NCBI RefSeq assembly: GCF_050948175.1
Contig: NC_135199.1
Location: forward strand, 11,908,501 to 11,972,500
Length of the DNA stretch: 64,000 nt
Source: Xylocopa sonorina
Taxonomy: Eukaryota > Arthropoda > Insecta > Hymenoptera > Apidae
Direction of reading: 5' to 3'
How positions within the stretch are numbered: the first letter of the stretch is position 1; every line of letters starts with the position of its first letter. A program made the translations under genes and the position numbers. The notes below the pieces were generated by a model. That model searched no databases, was not told the DNA's origin, and was given only the letters and a program-made list of their open reading frames with translations. Shown here piece by piece: positions 26,134 through 38,674 of this stretch.

Positions 26134-26143
26134 GCTTACCTCC
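26134..26143 (-). other. Isolated strong 5' splice site motif (GGAG|GTAAGC)
   Basis: Minus-strand GGAG followed by GTAAGCAAG is a good donor (exon end 26140), in the Antp sense direction. The sequence before it has no clear promoter or acceptor, so its exon, if real, cannot be delimited. Confidence 0.2.
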
Positions 26144-26271
26144 GGAACAACTATCCCGCGGCTACTGGCGTCTACGGTGGCCTTTTTCGCCCTTCGATTT
26201 CGACTTCGCCCGTATCCACCCTCGACGGCATCGAAGCGTGACCAGAGGCCGGCCCGTAATCATGATAAAAT

Positions 26272-26286
26272 GTCAGCCAGGCTGAC
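26272..26286. repeat. 15-bp palindrome GTCAGCCAGGCTGAC
   Basis: Seven-base arms around a single A. The half-site TGTCAGC is related to TALE-homeodomain and Maf half-sites, but no factor can be assigned. Confidence 0.7.
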
Positions 26287-27951
26287 GAGGAGCCGCGACG
26301 GCCACGCGTAATTGCCCGAATGCTGTAAATCACCGGCGGTAACGGAAAATTTGTGGCGCGCGAAGATTCGCGATGGCCGCTGGACGTTTCACTTTTCCCG
26401 GCGCTGGGGACGAAACGAGGTGTCGCGGAAATTTCCATGCGAAAGCAAGAGCAGGGGAACGGTGGGAAATATATGCGCGCAAGGACGTTCACCTTTCACT
26501 GATCCGACGACAACTGAAAACATATCGATCCTCGATACTATATGGAGTATTCCGCGCGATTGTGTCAAACGGCACGAACGTTCTACGGCATGCAGATACA
26601 ATCGATGCGTACCATACGGTACTCGAACCTCGTTCTAATATACTCTTCTCTTTCAGAGAAGAATTTCCTTCAATTTTCGAAAGTGTTTAATTAGACGTAG
26701 CGTAGGAATCTATCCCGCGTCGCTATCAACCTCCTATCGTTGCCAGTTCCATAAAAGTCGAGCAAAACAATTTCGACTTTCGCTCCTCCCCGGATGGTTA
26801 ATAGCGAAACAGTAACCGTGCTTATTGCTCGACGCGTGGTTCCATTTTCAGTTCCGTTTTCCCCGGCATCCAGTTCGCCCCCACTATCCAACCGTGACGA
26901 AGGACCACCCCATCGTCACGGTACCGAGAACGTTAGACGACAGTTGGGTGGGGTTGGCTTATCCGGCTCTAGGATAGCCGTCGTCTATGAACGTCAACGT
27001 GTGCACAGGTTGGCCGCGTGTGCGTCTCCGTGTGTACTGATCGGAGGAGCTCGTCTCAGGGGACGATTGAACGGTCCGCCATTGGCGGAACAACCGGAGG
27101 CTGACCTTTGGGGAGGCGAGAACCGAAGGGTCCTGATTACCAGCGAAACGGATCCCTTTGTCCTTGCGGAGGGGCGAAGGGGCGAAGCCTTGTCTATGGT
27201 TAAGATATTTGCCGCGTACGTGGCATCGATCGCGAGCGTGTTCGCGCACCCGCTGTTCATTTCGCCGATGGAAGATTGAGCCTGACGAGGAAAACGAGGC
27301 CTGCTGCGCGACTTTATTAGCCGCGACCCACGATCGTTCCCGTCCCGCTCTTATCGCTCGTTCACTTCATTCGCGTGGCCACTTGGCGCAACCGAGGCGT
27401 GGGTGTCGTCCGAGGAACCTTTATCTCTCCTCCCTTCCGTGTGAAACGAAAAACTTAACTCCGCTAATTGCTTCTAACTTCGCACCGAGTATTCCGCGAA
27501 ACGGTTCGATACGATCTGGAACTATGCGCAGAAGTTTAATTGCTGGTGCTCGTTGCCTCGAAAATCGGTTAACTCCACTTGTTGAAAATTCTCCGGCGAA
27601 CACAAAGAGGAACTCTTGCGTCACGTAGATAACGACAAATTGTTTACGGAAACGCCTGACGGTATGATCGATGAAAAAGTTACGTCCGTTCGAAGCTTCA
27701 ATTTTTTCAAGCTCCTCTTTAAACGCAACAACCAGCCAACAACTACCAACTAAGAGTAAACCCGCAGCGTCGTATTTTCCTCGAAGATCTCGTTTTCAAA
27801 GAAAATGGAGTTGGTCCGCGCGTCCCTACCAACCGAGTGATGACTCTATCCAATCGACCGGGCCGATTTCTCATCCGTATTCATCCAGTACCCGTGGGCA
27901 GAGCCATGGAAGAAAGAAACGAGCCTGCGGTCAGGGCCGAAGAAGCGCCTA

Positions 27952-27961
27952 TGATTTATGG
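27952..27961 (+). promoter_or_regulatory. Extended posterior-class Exd-Hox site TGATTTATGG
   Basis: A ten-base match followed by CCGCCATTACGG, which includes GCCAT, the core of Pleiohomeotic (Polycomb-recruiting) sites. The same 13-base string ATGATTTATGGCC recurs on the minus strand at about 52466-52478. Confidence 0.4.
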
Positions 27962-28116
27962 CCGCCATTACGGTCCTGATAATTATATGCTGCCCTATGG
28001 CCGCCCCCTCGTGCACGTCGCACGAAAGGAACGAGAGAGGATCGTCGGATGATATCCTGCCTGCTGACCGGTAACGCAACAACAACTCGCTAGAGAACGT
28101 AGGAACGATCGCAGCC

Positions 28117-28132
28117 GGGCGGCGGCGGCGGC
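28117..28132 (+). repeat. GGC trinucleotide run
   Basis: Five GGC units in a GC-rich stretch. Confidence 0.9.
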
Positions 28133-29210
28133 ATCCTGATCGCCTCGATCGGTTTGATATACCAGGAGGGCAAGTATGGGTTTCGACCCTCAGCCTGAAC
28201 CCGGCGAAATTGCCACGGAAGGAGAAAAAAATTGCGCGGCTCGAATTACGCCTCGATGCCTACCATCTGGTGACGATTACCGATTCCTCGCACCATGACG
28301 CCTGCTACCAACGATTAGAACGTTGCTTCCTTCACCTTCGAGGGCGCGCCGCCGGTCGAATGGCGGTGCGAAATCTCGAAGACGGCAATCTTCTGGATTT
28401 TTGTGCGAATATTGTACTATCTGATTGTATTTCGTTACATCGCTGAAGGATTCTAAAATCGTAAGATTCGAAAAGATCAGCAGAAGAATTGCGTGGGAAC
28501 TCTCTGAGCGCAACGCTTCGATAAAAGAACAATTTCCGAAAGCGACGAAGGCCGAGAGGAGGAGGCTGTGGTAACCCTCGCAAGATAAAGTATTCGTACG
28601 TACAGCCCGCGAGAATCCCCTACTCCCAGCTGTCGGACAATGGCGGTCGTAAATATCGGCGCAAGGAGGCTGGTAGTTTCTTTACTACTCTCCGAGGAGC
28701 ACTTATTACGCTGATTCCCCGGGCAAAGCCGCAATCATCTAAGTATCTCTTAACGTCCATGATCGAATCAAATTGACTGGACTAATGACAGAGTGTCGCG
28801 TGCATCCATGAAACGGCGGCGAGCAACGCGTTATTACCAAAGATCACAAAGGACGGGCTCATCGGTAACCGGCGTCGATGCTCGGTGCACCCCTGCCACC
28901 GGAACTGGCTCGACGTCCTCCACCCTTAGACGGAACGCGGATGTTCGTCGCGTACACGCGTGAACGGCAGCGGCGTTTACAATTTCAAGCCGGCAAACTA
29001 TACACGTTCGACAAAATACAGGATCGGAGCGGGTACGCCTTGTAATAAATTGTCAAAAAGCGAGACGGGAGGCGTCGCTGTTCGTCGAAAAACGCCGATT
29101 ACGTAACACGTAGCTCGTTACGCTGGTAACAACCGGTGAAATGTTTTACAGGGACGCGCGAACGGACCGGACAAACATCCCCTGGCTCGCCATAAATTAC
29201 AGCCGCGGCG

Positions 29211-29276
29211 GAGCGAGAGAAAGGGAGGTAGGGAACGAGAGAAAGAGAGAAAGAGAGAGAGAGGCAGAGGAAAAGA
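29211..29276 (+). repeat. GA-rich tract
   Basis: About 65 bases of imperfect GA/GAA repeats, another potential GAGA-factor cluster. Confidence 0.85.
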
Positions 29277-30133
29277 GTCGGGATGATTTGCGTTTTCGCG
29301 ACCTAATTAAGATCACGACCGTGCCACCGTCCGATTCCGCAGCGGTATTGAGACGTCACGCGGACGGTAACGCGGCGTTGCGTCACGGTTTTTGACTTTT
29401 ACGATAATAAATCGGCAGCCCATAGCAGGGCCCGAAACATCGACGAGGCGTCGCTCGTGTACGTACGCGCGGAACGTGTACGCGCCCAGCTCGTGATTTG
29501 CATAACCAACCAGACGACCCGGGGCCGGCGGTGCACACAGAAGCAACGCGTGAAACGTTCCACGGGTACACGTGTAAGCTCCGCCGCGCGGCGAACACGA
29601 TGTGTACAAGGAATGGCGGAGGATTCATGAGAACCGACCAGGTGGGATACCTGCGCTTCCCGCTACGGACCACGTGCCACCGTTTTGTCCTTATCTCGAG
29701 GATGAAGCTCCCGTATTCTTCCACCGCGCTTTATCTTCTACGGAAATTTCGAACCCCCTCGCGACTATTCGTTGAAATTACGTGTACGAATCTTCGAATA
29801 CGTCGAAAAAATCACAATGAACCGCGTCACCCTCTATAATAATCACGACAGCGGGCAATAAGCGACTAAACGTGACCACCCATGGCTCCAGAGGGCTCCG
29901 CGACCTCCGTCGATGCGAATAGCTACGAATCAGAAAGAACGTCGGACGAGACAGCGCCGGCCTTGACAATCGGCCGACTCTGAGCGCAGTTATTGTTCAC
30001 CGCGGTGCAATTAGCGCGGCATAAATCACGCGGATAACGAGACGCGGCGCCCTGAAGGCGTCACACGGTGCCGCGAGCGGTGTCGGGGTAAGGGCGAGGA
30101 GGACAGAGGCCGCGAGGGCAGAAGAACGGGCGA

Positions 30134-30194
30134 CGTATATACGGGGGCGGGTGGCGTTCCGTTCGCCAACTGCTCGACGTTCCTCGGGAGGAAC
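30134..30194. promoter_or_regulatory. TATATA core and GTTCCTC dyad in GC-rich DNA
   Basis: CGTATATACG (30134-30143) is followed 35 bases later by the perfect dyad GTTCCTC, GG, GAGGAAC (30179-30194), within a CT-rich plus strand. The arrangement could be a promoter on either strand. No initiator or donor is clearly placed. Confidence 0.2.
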
Positions 30195-33100
30195 TTCCAA
30201 CGCGGAGGACGAACTCCTCTCCCTCTCTCGCTCCGTCTACGTTTCGTCTTCTCCGTCCTCCTCCCTCTCCTCCCCGCTTCGCGTCGTTCTCGCGGTGTTC
30301 TTCCTCGCTGGCTGGCAGTTGCCATCGCGAACAAGCAACGATGTTGCCAGGAAGCCCACGCGCCATCCATCTTGCCGCGCGCTCCGACGAAAATAACCCA
30401 AATTTAAGAAGCTACCGCTCGAAAACAATACGGGGCGGTATTTCGTGGCCGGTTGCGCAACCGGTCGATCGCTTTTTTCGACGAATTAACGGCGAACGTT
30501 TCGAGTCCCACCGGTTTGCCACGGCCGACGGTGGAAGATCGAGTTAACGAACCTGGCTGCTCGAGGCTGATTGCTTTGAAAATTTGAACGACATTACTTG
30601 AGAATTGATGGAATCGAATGGTCGAAGTGGTAGCGTGTTTTCTCGGTGACATGGATATTTTACAATCGATCGATTTTGCATATATGCTTGAAAGCTTTTC
30701 TCTATTCGCATTGCAGGTAGAAATGGAAGAACGATTGAGAATATCGAGATAGAGATCTGCTGAAAATTTATAGCACACTTATTCCCCCGGTTACGAAGAG
30801 CACAATTAGCGTTCGTATTTGTACGTTCCAGTTTACAGTTGCGCGCGCGTTTAATTGAAATAATTGAATGATAAATAACGTGGATGAAAGAATACATTGC
30901 CCGTACGTTATTACAAACGTTTCCAGCGCCAAGGTATCGGAGAAAGCTAAATGGCGCGGAGGAGATAAGCACGGATTGGACAATAGAAATTGCGAAGTCA
31001 CAGCTCGCGGAGAGGCCCATCGATTTTCCGATTTTTCCGCGCGAGGAATGGAAACGCCGCGCAGTGGCCCCTCGCAGCCAATAGATATCGACGCGTCCCG
31101 TTAACCCATTAAAGACACGTTTCAAGCCTGTGCAACGCTCGGCCCATTGTTCCCAGCCGCGTATTTATCGTCGCGACGCTCGGGGCGCGGTAAAATCGCG
31201 CGGCTGAATTTATGTCTGTTTAAAAAGCGGTCGAAAACCGCGGCGGGTAAAAATCGGTCAGAAAAACCCGCGCGGCTCTATATAATTTCGCGGTCGGACG
31301 CTCGATAAATTATCGAACGCGTGGCCGCTTGGTTTTCCGTCTGGCGTCGCCCTCTTCTGTCGGTTCTCACTTCCTCGAGCTCGTCCGTCGGCGCGACTGA
31401 TTTATCGCGACGGAAAGTACCGGGGAAATAACGAGAGGGGCAGATATCCCGAGCCGCGTTCCGCGCCTCGTTTCTGAAATAAAAATGTACCGCCGGAACC
31501 ACGCGGCCAGGGAACGTCCACCCACCCCTCCCGGCTCTTCTCCACGTGGGACCGCCGGCCTCCACGGTTTACATGGAAACGCGCTAACGAACCCCGCTTT
31601 TCTCCGATTTCCCGCTGAAAGAATCCGAGCGAGGGTCGTTAAAGGGTAACGCGCGATGGTGGATGCCGGAGAGGCCTGGGTAAATTGAGGTCGGAGCCGA
31701 GGGGTTGCTCCGACGACTGGGATAATTGAAGAATTCCGACCCGACGTGGTACGCGTCGCGGAAACTTTTGCTCCAGACTCGAAAAGGCACTTTAGACGTT
31801 GTCGATTTTATTTGCCCCTGTTAAATGATCCCCGCTGCTGCGAGTTCCTCGAGCTCCGACGGACACCGCCATAATTTTCAACCCCCGCGTTTGCCAGCGA
31901 ATCGAGATTATTCCAGCGGACAAGTATGTACATCTTCTACAAGCTTCCCGGTTGCATTATTCAAGGCCGAATTCGAGATCGGACCAACAAGTGTTCGAAA
32001 CGAACCGAAGCGCGCAGCTTCTCGGTCGGTGTCCTCGGGGAACAAATTCAGGATCGTGCTCCGCCGTTCGCGCGCGTTGTCACGTTTTCATATCCTTCGA
32101 CCTTGAATACGAGTAGTCGACGGAAATGAGCAGGGCGAAAGTGGGGGTGGGAAGAGGAAAAAAGGGAAACAGGTCGAGACAGTTTCGGCGTGGAAATCTC
32201 TATCTTTCTCTCCGGTTCACGTGGTCGCGGGGACCGGCTCCTCTGCTCGTCCTTTGTGGCGAACGAGCGGCCCGCGTCCGGGGGAAATCGGGGAAAGTTT
32301 GCGCAAGAGCGTGCGGACCATTGTAGGCCGTGAGGGAGCGAAAAAAGAAAGTTAAAACCTCGTGAGAGCATTGTTGGTTGCGTCACCGGCGGGCTATTCC
32401 TCCAACCCTGCCCCCACTGTTCTCTTCTTTCGCCCGGAGCCGACGAGGTCTCGTGTATAATATCAAAATTTATGGCACCGGCCGCTCCGGGCCCTTGCGC
32501 AGGGTACCGTCGAGCTTCTTCTCTTCAGCACCTTCTGTCCGCTCCTTCTTCCGCGCCGTTCTTTGCGCTCCGCTCTTCGACCTGTCGAAATCGCAGGGAC
32601 CAGGCTTCGATCGAGCATCCTCTTTGGTACGCGTGTGTTCTGACAATTATTTTTACTCTTCGACCATTTTTCTGACACTCGATATCTTCCCTCGGAGCAG
32701 CAGAAGAACCCTCGAACCTGTCAGCCGTGGGCGCAAGAACGGCGGCGTCCAGTCGTCCACGCTATTACCGACAAGTGGACGCGTTTATATTTAAATTACA
32801 TACATTAATACGAGCATGGGTGTCGGTGTTGATCTGGTCTCGTTCATGCGCTCTGCTGTTCGGTAAGAGACGCAGATATTTCAATCGCGAACGGGCTTCG
32901 TGATATCACGGTAGCGCGTTGCAAAATATCAAGGTGCGACGGGTGTACAATTGACGAGGGTTGCACAGAAATCACCGAGGTAGCAATTATCGAGTTTCTA
33001 ATTTCCCTCCCCGCGGAGTAACCTCGCCCTTTCACCGAAAATCCAAGCGCGAGATGGCCGCGCTTATTAATAACCGAGTCATGAGAACTGGCGCACATGC

Positions 33101-34358
33101 GGGACAGTTTGCGTGCCAAGGTAATCAGTATAATGATCAGCGGTCGAATTGACGTATCGTCAAGATAATATATATGACCGCGCACGGCGGCAGATGTGTT
33201 GCACGACGTGACGTGGTCTAACGCGTCATTGATAGCCCTCCGTTCCTCCTGTTTCCCCTTGATCGGCTAGCCATCCCTCTCTTTCTCTCTCCTTCGGTGT
33301 CTGTTTCACTCACGAGTCGATCTCCCTCCCAACGGCCACCCTCCATCAAATTTTCCTATCACCCCCCGGCCGTTCCCTTCATTTCCTGCCTTGGCAACCC
33401 TCCCTCACCCCCTCCGCCTCTTGTGCCGTGCTGTCACGAACGGAAGGGACGTAATGCGAGCGAGGGGAACCTCGGCCAACCAGCGTCGTTGCCTTTCGGT
33501 CTAAGAATTCCGCGCAAGCCGCGCCCAAATCTGCCGTTTTCCCGTGAAAAAAAAAGGAAAAAAGGGACGAGAGGTCTGCACGGCGTATCTTTTTCGAAAC
33601 GTAGAATCCGAGCGACAGTGGAAACAGCCAGATGGTCGCGAAGCCTCGTGGACAGGGAATACTAACGGAGGAACATCGGTATAAAACGTGAGCACCCACT
33701 GAACATCGATTATCTTGTTTTTTTATTCGCTTAGAAACACGAAAGGGATTACCAAAGATTATACCCTCAGCTTTTACAGGGTTGTCAGAGGCGTACCGCG
33801 TCTTTACGACCGCACGTTACGATCTGCTTCTAAGCAAGTAACCCGCATCCACGGTATACGACTTCCTTCCATTTGTTATTAGACTTCTTTTTACGACTTC
33901 TTTCGTTCGTTCTATTAATCGATCACCGCCATTATTACACGCACACACCTGACTCGTTTCAATCTCATTGCTAAACATAATATCCTCGTTCGCTTCGAAC
34001 TCGTCAGCCCGTTAAGAGCACGCTTATATCGCTGGACAAGTAGACGCTGAAACGGCCAGACAGGGGGGGAAGGGGACAGAGTGCCGCGAAGAAGAAACGG
34101 TGTTCCACGGTTTTTCCACGTGGAATGAGCGGCATCGATTTCGCCTCGCGGCGGGCACGACAGCATCGCGGAGGCCGTAAGCCGGAACGGTCCCGCGGCA
34201 AACTTCTTCCAGCGGGCAATTATCGGCATTTAATCAAAATGACCGGCCATTAAAGTATCTAGGTAAGCGATCTAGGCAGCCGGACAAACGAGCCGTAGGA
34301 ATGCATCCCGGGAAGCGTGCACGTTCCGCGCGCGGTGGTCGAGGCGGTGTGCGAGGGA

Positions 34359-34390
34359 AAGAGAGAGAGAGAGAGAGAGAAAGAGAGAGG
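34359..34390 (+). repeat. (GA)n tract
   Basis: About 32 bases of GA repeat, about 1.1 kb from the candidate promoter at 35503. Confidence 0.9.
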
Positions 34391-35414
34391 CCCAGGCATC
34401 CGATCGGCACGTCGATGAAATTTGTTGACGCGCCGGAAGAAAAACGGGATTGTGACGCGTCGCCGAGGCGAACGGGGCCCGCGTTCGCCGGCGCTGCGGG
34501 CCCGGCGAGCCCAGGCCGCGCAAGAAACGAGCCGACGAATTGCAGCTAACACTGGAATCCGTGTTTTTGCGCGGACCCCACGGCCCGACCTGGAATCCGC
34601 GCCGCTGAACAATTACAATTAGGAGCGGTTAGCGAATCACCGAATGGCCCGTGGCACGCGGCGCACCACGCGGATCGGGGCTCGCGCGCCCGCGCTTTTC
34701 GAAGAAACCGCAATTCCTGCCGCGATCGTGCGCGCTCTGCAAACGCCTGGCCCATCCTAGCGAATTTCGTTGCTTTTGATAGCAACAGTGTCGCGCAGTC
34801 GATGAAATTAAGAGAGTCAGTCTCTGAGGATGACTAGGAAACGATCGAGTGCTCATTCTCTACGACGCCTGTCGCGCAAGCTGGTGATTCGAGAGAGGAA
34901 CGTGGGAAGCGATTTACTATCGCGCTATAAGCGAGGTTAATTGTGCAGAGTGAAGGAAAACACTTTGTGTAAGATCGCGGTTGTGACAGAAAGCGAGGAA
35001 ACAGTCGGCTAGACGATCCACTTGTTCTCGAACCAGTATTTCACGGTTTTGTTACCGCAAGTGTTATGCAACAGCTAAAAGTCAACCATAACAAAGGCCC
35101 AGTGCGCACGTTCTCCAAGGAGGAGCTAATTTTGTAGACGATCGGTCAACAACAAATAGACCATCCGAGAGGCATCGTAGACTTCGCGGCGGTGGCTGCC
35201 AATTTTCTGAAAGGGAAAAAAAAAAGTATCGCGAGACGGTCGATCGCGTTAACAGAACCAACAGAGCGGAGGCACGGACAGCCACGTGCGCTACGAAGCA
35301 GACGTACCAGCGCCAATAGCGATTAATCTTTCAGCGACTTCGATTCCCGCTACCTGTGCAATTTATTCGTTCTTCGATTACGCTTAGCGCGAGCCGGTGT
35401 TCGTTTATTTTTAC

Positions 35415-35503
35415 CTGCCGCGGCTTTCGATTTCGACGGGCCGCGCGTGCTGCCGGAAGAAGCGTGCTCCGGAGAACGAAGAACCAGGGAAACTGCGCGA
35501 AAT
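35415..35503 (-). other. Candidate non-coding first exon on the Antp strand (TATA/Inr to donor)
   Basis: On the minus strand an initiator match TCATTT places +1 at 35503, with TATATA starting 34 bases upstream (35537-35532) and a GA/CT tract directly behind it. Eighty-nine bases downstream is CAG followed by GTAAAA, a good splice donor (exon end 35415). The stretch has no start codon in a meaningful frame, as expected for a non-coding leader exon. It could be an alternative Antp first exon or a separate non-coding RNA. The combination is suggestive, but each element is short. Confidence 0.35.
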
Positions 35504-35537
35504 GAAAAATGAAGTGTGAGAACCGCGCGTCTATATA
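35500..35537 (-). promoter_or_regulatory. Candidate TATA + initiator core promoter
   Basis: TATATA at 35537-35532 and TCATTT at 35505-35500 on the minus strand match the insect TATA and initiator consensus, with the TATA box at -34 (usual range about -28 to -34). A GA/CT repeat at 35548-35600 lies just upstream, a position typical of GAGA-factor sites at developmental promoters. No DPE match is visible at +28. Confidence 0.35.
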
Positions 35538-35547
35538 AATGCGACGA

Positions 35548-35556
35548 AGAGAGAGA

Positions 35557-35600
<44 letters not shown>
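35548..35600. repeat. (GA)n tract next to candidate promoter
   Basis: About 53 bases of nearly pure GA dinucleotide repeat with one interruption. It is a simple repeat and also a dense potential binding site for GAGA factor/Pipsqueak-type proteins. Confidence 0.9.
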
Positions 35601-35602
<2 letters not shown>

Positions 35603-37253
35603 GGAATGGGAAAAATTGGAAAAATCAGATAACTTCGTCGAACGGTCGAACGTTTCATCGATACGGACGGGAATTTTGATGAATAAGCGAGAATTCGGTA
35701 ACGAATTTTGGCGGCAGCATCGATCAACCGTTACAGGGGCTATCGTAATGCGACATCCGAAGCGTGTCGCTTGTTCCGGGCCCGGCGTTAATTTAAACGT
35801 CACGTTATCTCCGCGCACGTCGCGCGTTTTATCATTACGTTCGGAGGGCCGCGTCCGTTCGCGCAGAATTTCCCGTCCTCGCTTCTTGGCGACGTTCGAG
35901 GCCTGCCCCGCTGGCCATCCTCGAGCCATTTCCCTCTGCTAAATTATTCATCGGGTGACCTGTTGGTACGTAAACGCGACCGTGCGATCCAGCTTTCCCT
36001 TCAACTCGACCGACACCGCGCGCTGTGTTTCGCGTCGTATATCATTCTCTGGTACACGCTCGATCTTAATATTAATTAAGGAAAGTGGAGCCAACGACAA
36101 CCTACCAACAGGTAAAAAAAGTTCCGAGAACTCATGAATTTGTATAGATTTCTGCTTACGGATTCGTGAAAGAGAATGGCAGCTCGTACGTAAAAAACTT
36201 TGCGTTCTTGAGAGGAGTCGAGCGGTTGCAAGAACGATATCGCGAATTGAGGAGACATCGAGATTGCGTGCCGACATTGACAGGCACGATCGGTATTATA
36301 ATATTTTTTCATTTATAGCGGATAATATTTCAAGCAAGGGGGACAGTGAGAATGCTATATTGAAATAAAATATTCGAAACAAATGGAAGCGTTCGGCCGT
36401 TGAAACGTTCTGAAAACACGCCAGCGTTCGGCCATGCTGTGTCGCGTGACGAAAAAAATGGTCCGAACGTAAGAAATCCCGTCGTGCAGCCGTCCAATTC
36501 GCGCTGTTACGTTACGCGGCTCGGGACGATAAATTCCGCGCGGCCGCCGGCCAAATTAATTAGTTTCCCGTTGAATCAGAACTGCGAATTATATTTAGAG
36601 AGACGCGGGACGTTCATTGTTGTCGCGAGCGTCGAATTCCGTGCCCGCGATTCGCCCGCGTGCACCGTGCGTGCTCGAGGAAAATGAACGTCCGCTCGAA
36701 ACGCGTGCGTTTCGAATAGATCCTCCGAGCGATTCGGCCGACGGCCGACCGTGCCGCGTTTCGCGCGGCATTTTTCACCCCGAGCGACCACACCGCGCGC
36801 ATTCACCGATGAATAATTTTCCCCGATAGCCGCTGCTAACGCATACTTCCACCACCGATCACGCTCGATAATTCGAAGATGAATCAGAGCGGCTCGACTC
36901 TTGTCTCGTTTCCAAACGTCGCTGAGTAACACGTGTCGAATTCGCAGCTTCGACCACGCAGACCTGCGAGAGGATCCCAAAAAAGACGACACCGAGACGT
37001 TCTCGCGGTTAAATAGTAATCGCGTATCGAACAACTACGAACTTGGATAGTATTCTTCGCTCGATTATTCGCACTGGCACACATCGCGTTCGAGTGGGTT
37101 TTCAAATACATCTCGACGTGGATCGTCGGCGCGTGACGATAGTTGAACGTATCCGCGATCGACAACCGAGTCGCATTCAGTCGGAGGCTTAGAAAAACGA
37201 AGAGAAGAGAAGGTATCGAAGAACAGAGGCTGGAAGAATGGGAACGCGCTCAC

Positions 37254-37950
37254 CTCCGTCGCTTCTTTTTCCGTCGCCTCCGTCTGCGAGGTCTCCGGCT
37301 GGTTTCCCCCCTGTGCAAGGGGGTAGCTAGGTTCCCCTGTAGTTTCAGGGCCGTTGCTGCTACGCTGGCCCCGGTTTCCCTCTCTGCCTTGCCTCTTCCC
37401 TGCACCGGGGGCCTTGTTGTCCGTGCCCCGGCGCTGGGCCCCGTCGTGGCTGGTTCTTCCCTCCACGCGCCGACACCACCTTCTCGGGCTGTCCCCTCGT
37501 CCTGGTCCTGGTATTGGTCGTGCTCGTGGTCCTGCCAGACCGAACGTGATCGCGAACAGTCACCGAGTCAGCCGGCACGGAATCACTCGGCCTCGAATGG
37601 AAACGACCCGACACCGTCCACCAAACATGTGTCCTACGCGGGAACTTACTCTGCTCTACGGGGCAACGACGCGACCATGCGAGTCCAATCACCATATCAC
37701 CCTTCTACTCACTCGAGCCTGTTCGCCACCAGCGTTGCTCCGCGCACGGGATCCACCAGCGGAACCGCGTACCTTCCCTCCGCAAATTTCTCGTTCCTCT
37801 CGTTCTCTCACCGTTCGCCTCGCGTTCGCCTCGCGTTCGCCGATCGCGCGACTTCCTCTCGAAACCAACCGCCCAGTGTCAGGAACGCGAGTTACTGCGA
37901 GTGCCAGCCCGCACAGCCAACCCGTCTGCCGATGAATAACAATAAAAAAT
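37254..37950 (-). other. Candidate 5' leader exon ending in a strong splice donor
   Basis: On the minus strand this GA- and CpG-rich stretch ends with GACGGAG followed by GTGAGC at 37253, a strong donor. The composition (many CCG/GGA elements, upstream CT/GA tract at 38597-38674) resembles a CpG-rich developmental 5' leader. A frame starting near 37466 runs through it to the donor but is low-complexity and matches nothing I recognise, so I treat it as leader rather than protein. The 5' limit is not visible and the end given is only approximate. Confidence 0.3.
37812..37842 (+). repeat. 11-bp tandem repeat CGTTCGCCTCG, almost three copies
   Basis: Two perfect copies and most of a third, inside the candidate leader region upstream of the donor at 37254. 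Confidence 0.9.
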
Positions 37951-38596
37951 AAGCGAGCGATTGCCTTAGCGAGTCATGAACCAGTGCGGTTCATACGATT
38001 GTCATCCGTGCTCGATTCTCCGGGAGGCGGTTGGCGAACGCGCGAACCGTCCCGAGGGCACATCTGCCGGCGCCGCGATCTCTCCTCTCCGTCGAGCGGC
38101 CTCCTCGTCAACTCTCCTCGGGAACCTCCTCCTCGAGTCGCGTCAGAGCGTAGTATCGAAGCGATCGTTTCTGTTAACTGGGCACTGTATCCACCGCGGC
38201 GGACGAGACGCGGCAACAGCTACGTGGGGCCAGGCTCAGCGGACGGTCATGTCGCACGTGCACACCGTGGTCGCGGTGATACGATCGGGTATCGCGTCGT
38301 TCGATATGGTCGTTCGTCACCGATGACGAAGGGACGCTCGCCGCGGCATTATCCCGTGGTGGTGGTGCGTCACGCGGCACGCTCGCGTTGGCCAGCGTCG
38401 GTTGGGCCGCGCGTTCCTCGATTTTCATGGAAAACCGCGGACCTAAGGGCTTGCGCTGCGCGTGTATATCTGAACCGGGAGATGCGACCACTCTGATCCG
38501 CGAATTCCGGCCGCTCGGTTCCGCAGCCTCCGACCAAGCCGGCGGGACCAGAGCGCCGCGACGCGAGGCGCCCTGTGCACATGCGTTAAGCACTAC

Positions 38597-38674
38597 GCTC
38601 TCTATCTCTCTTTCTCTCTCCCCCTCTATTTCACCGTCTCTCTTCTTCGCTCGCTTTCTCTCTCTCTTTCCCCT
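38597..38674 (+). repeat. CT-rich tract upstream of candidate leader
   Basis: Imperfect CT repeats (GA on the Antp strand), about 650 bases upstream of the GC-rich stretch ending in the donor at 37254. This is where a GAGA-type promoter element would be expected. Confidence 0.85.

Larger units (their letters stand above)
26144..35414. other. Upstream non-coding region, block 3
   Basis: No supported gene. Contents: the 15-bp palindrome GTCAGCCAGGCTGAC (26272-26286), an extended posterior-class Exd-Hox site (27952-27961), a CGG run (28117-28132), GA-rich tracts (29211-29276 and 34359-34390), a POU octamer (29496-29503), further Exd-Hox octamers (30021 and 31398), and a GC-rich stretch with a TATATA core and a perfect dyad (30134-30194). 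Confidence 0.65.

Noticed and set aside
29740..29770. tRNA-like T-loop on the minus strand (GGGTTCGAAA)
   Set aside because: The stem relies on G-U pairs and no matching acceptor stem lies upstream.
37254..37466. 71-codon minus-strand frame running exactly to the donor at 37254
   Set aside because: Gly/Gln/Glu-rich low complexity with no match to any Hox N-terminus. The Antp start at 5575 already gives the canonical N-terminus, so this is more likely leader than protein.
37143..37952. 269-codon plus-strand frame
   Set aside because: Low-complexity Ser/Arg/Pro composition with no domain, and it lies across a better-supported minus-strand leader with a donor. Similar frames exist on both strands.
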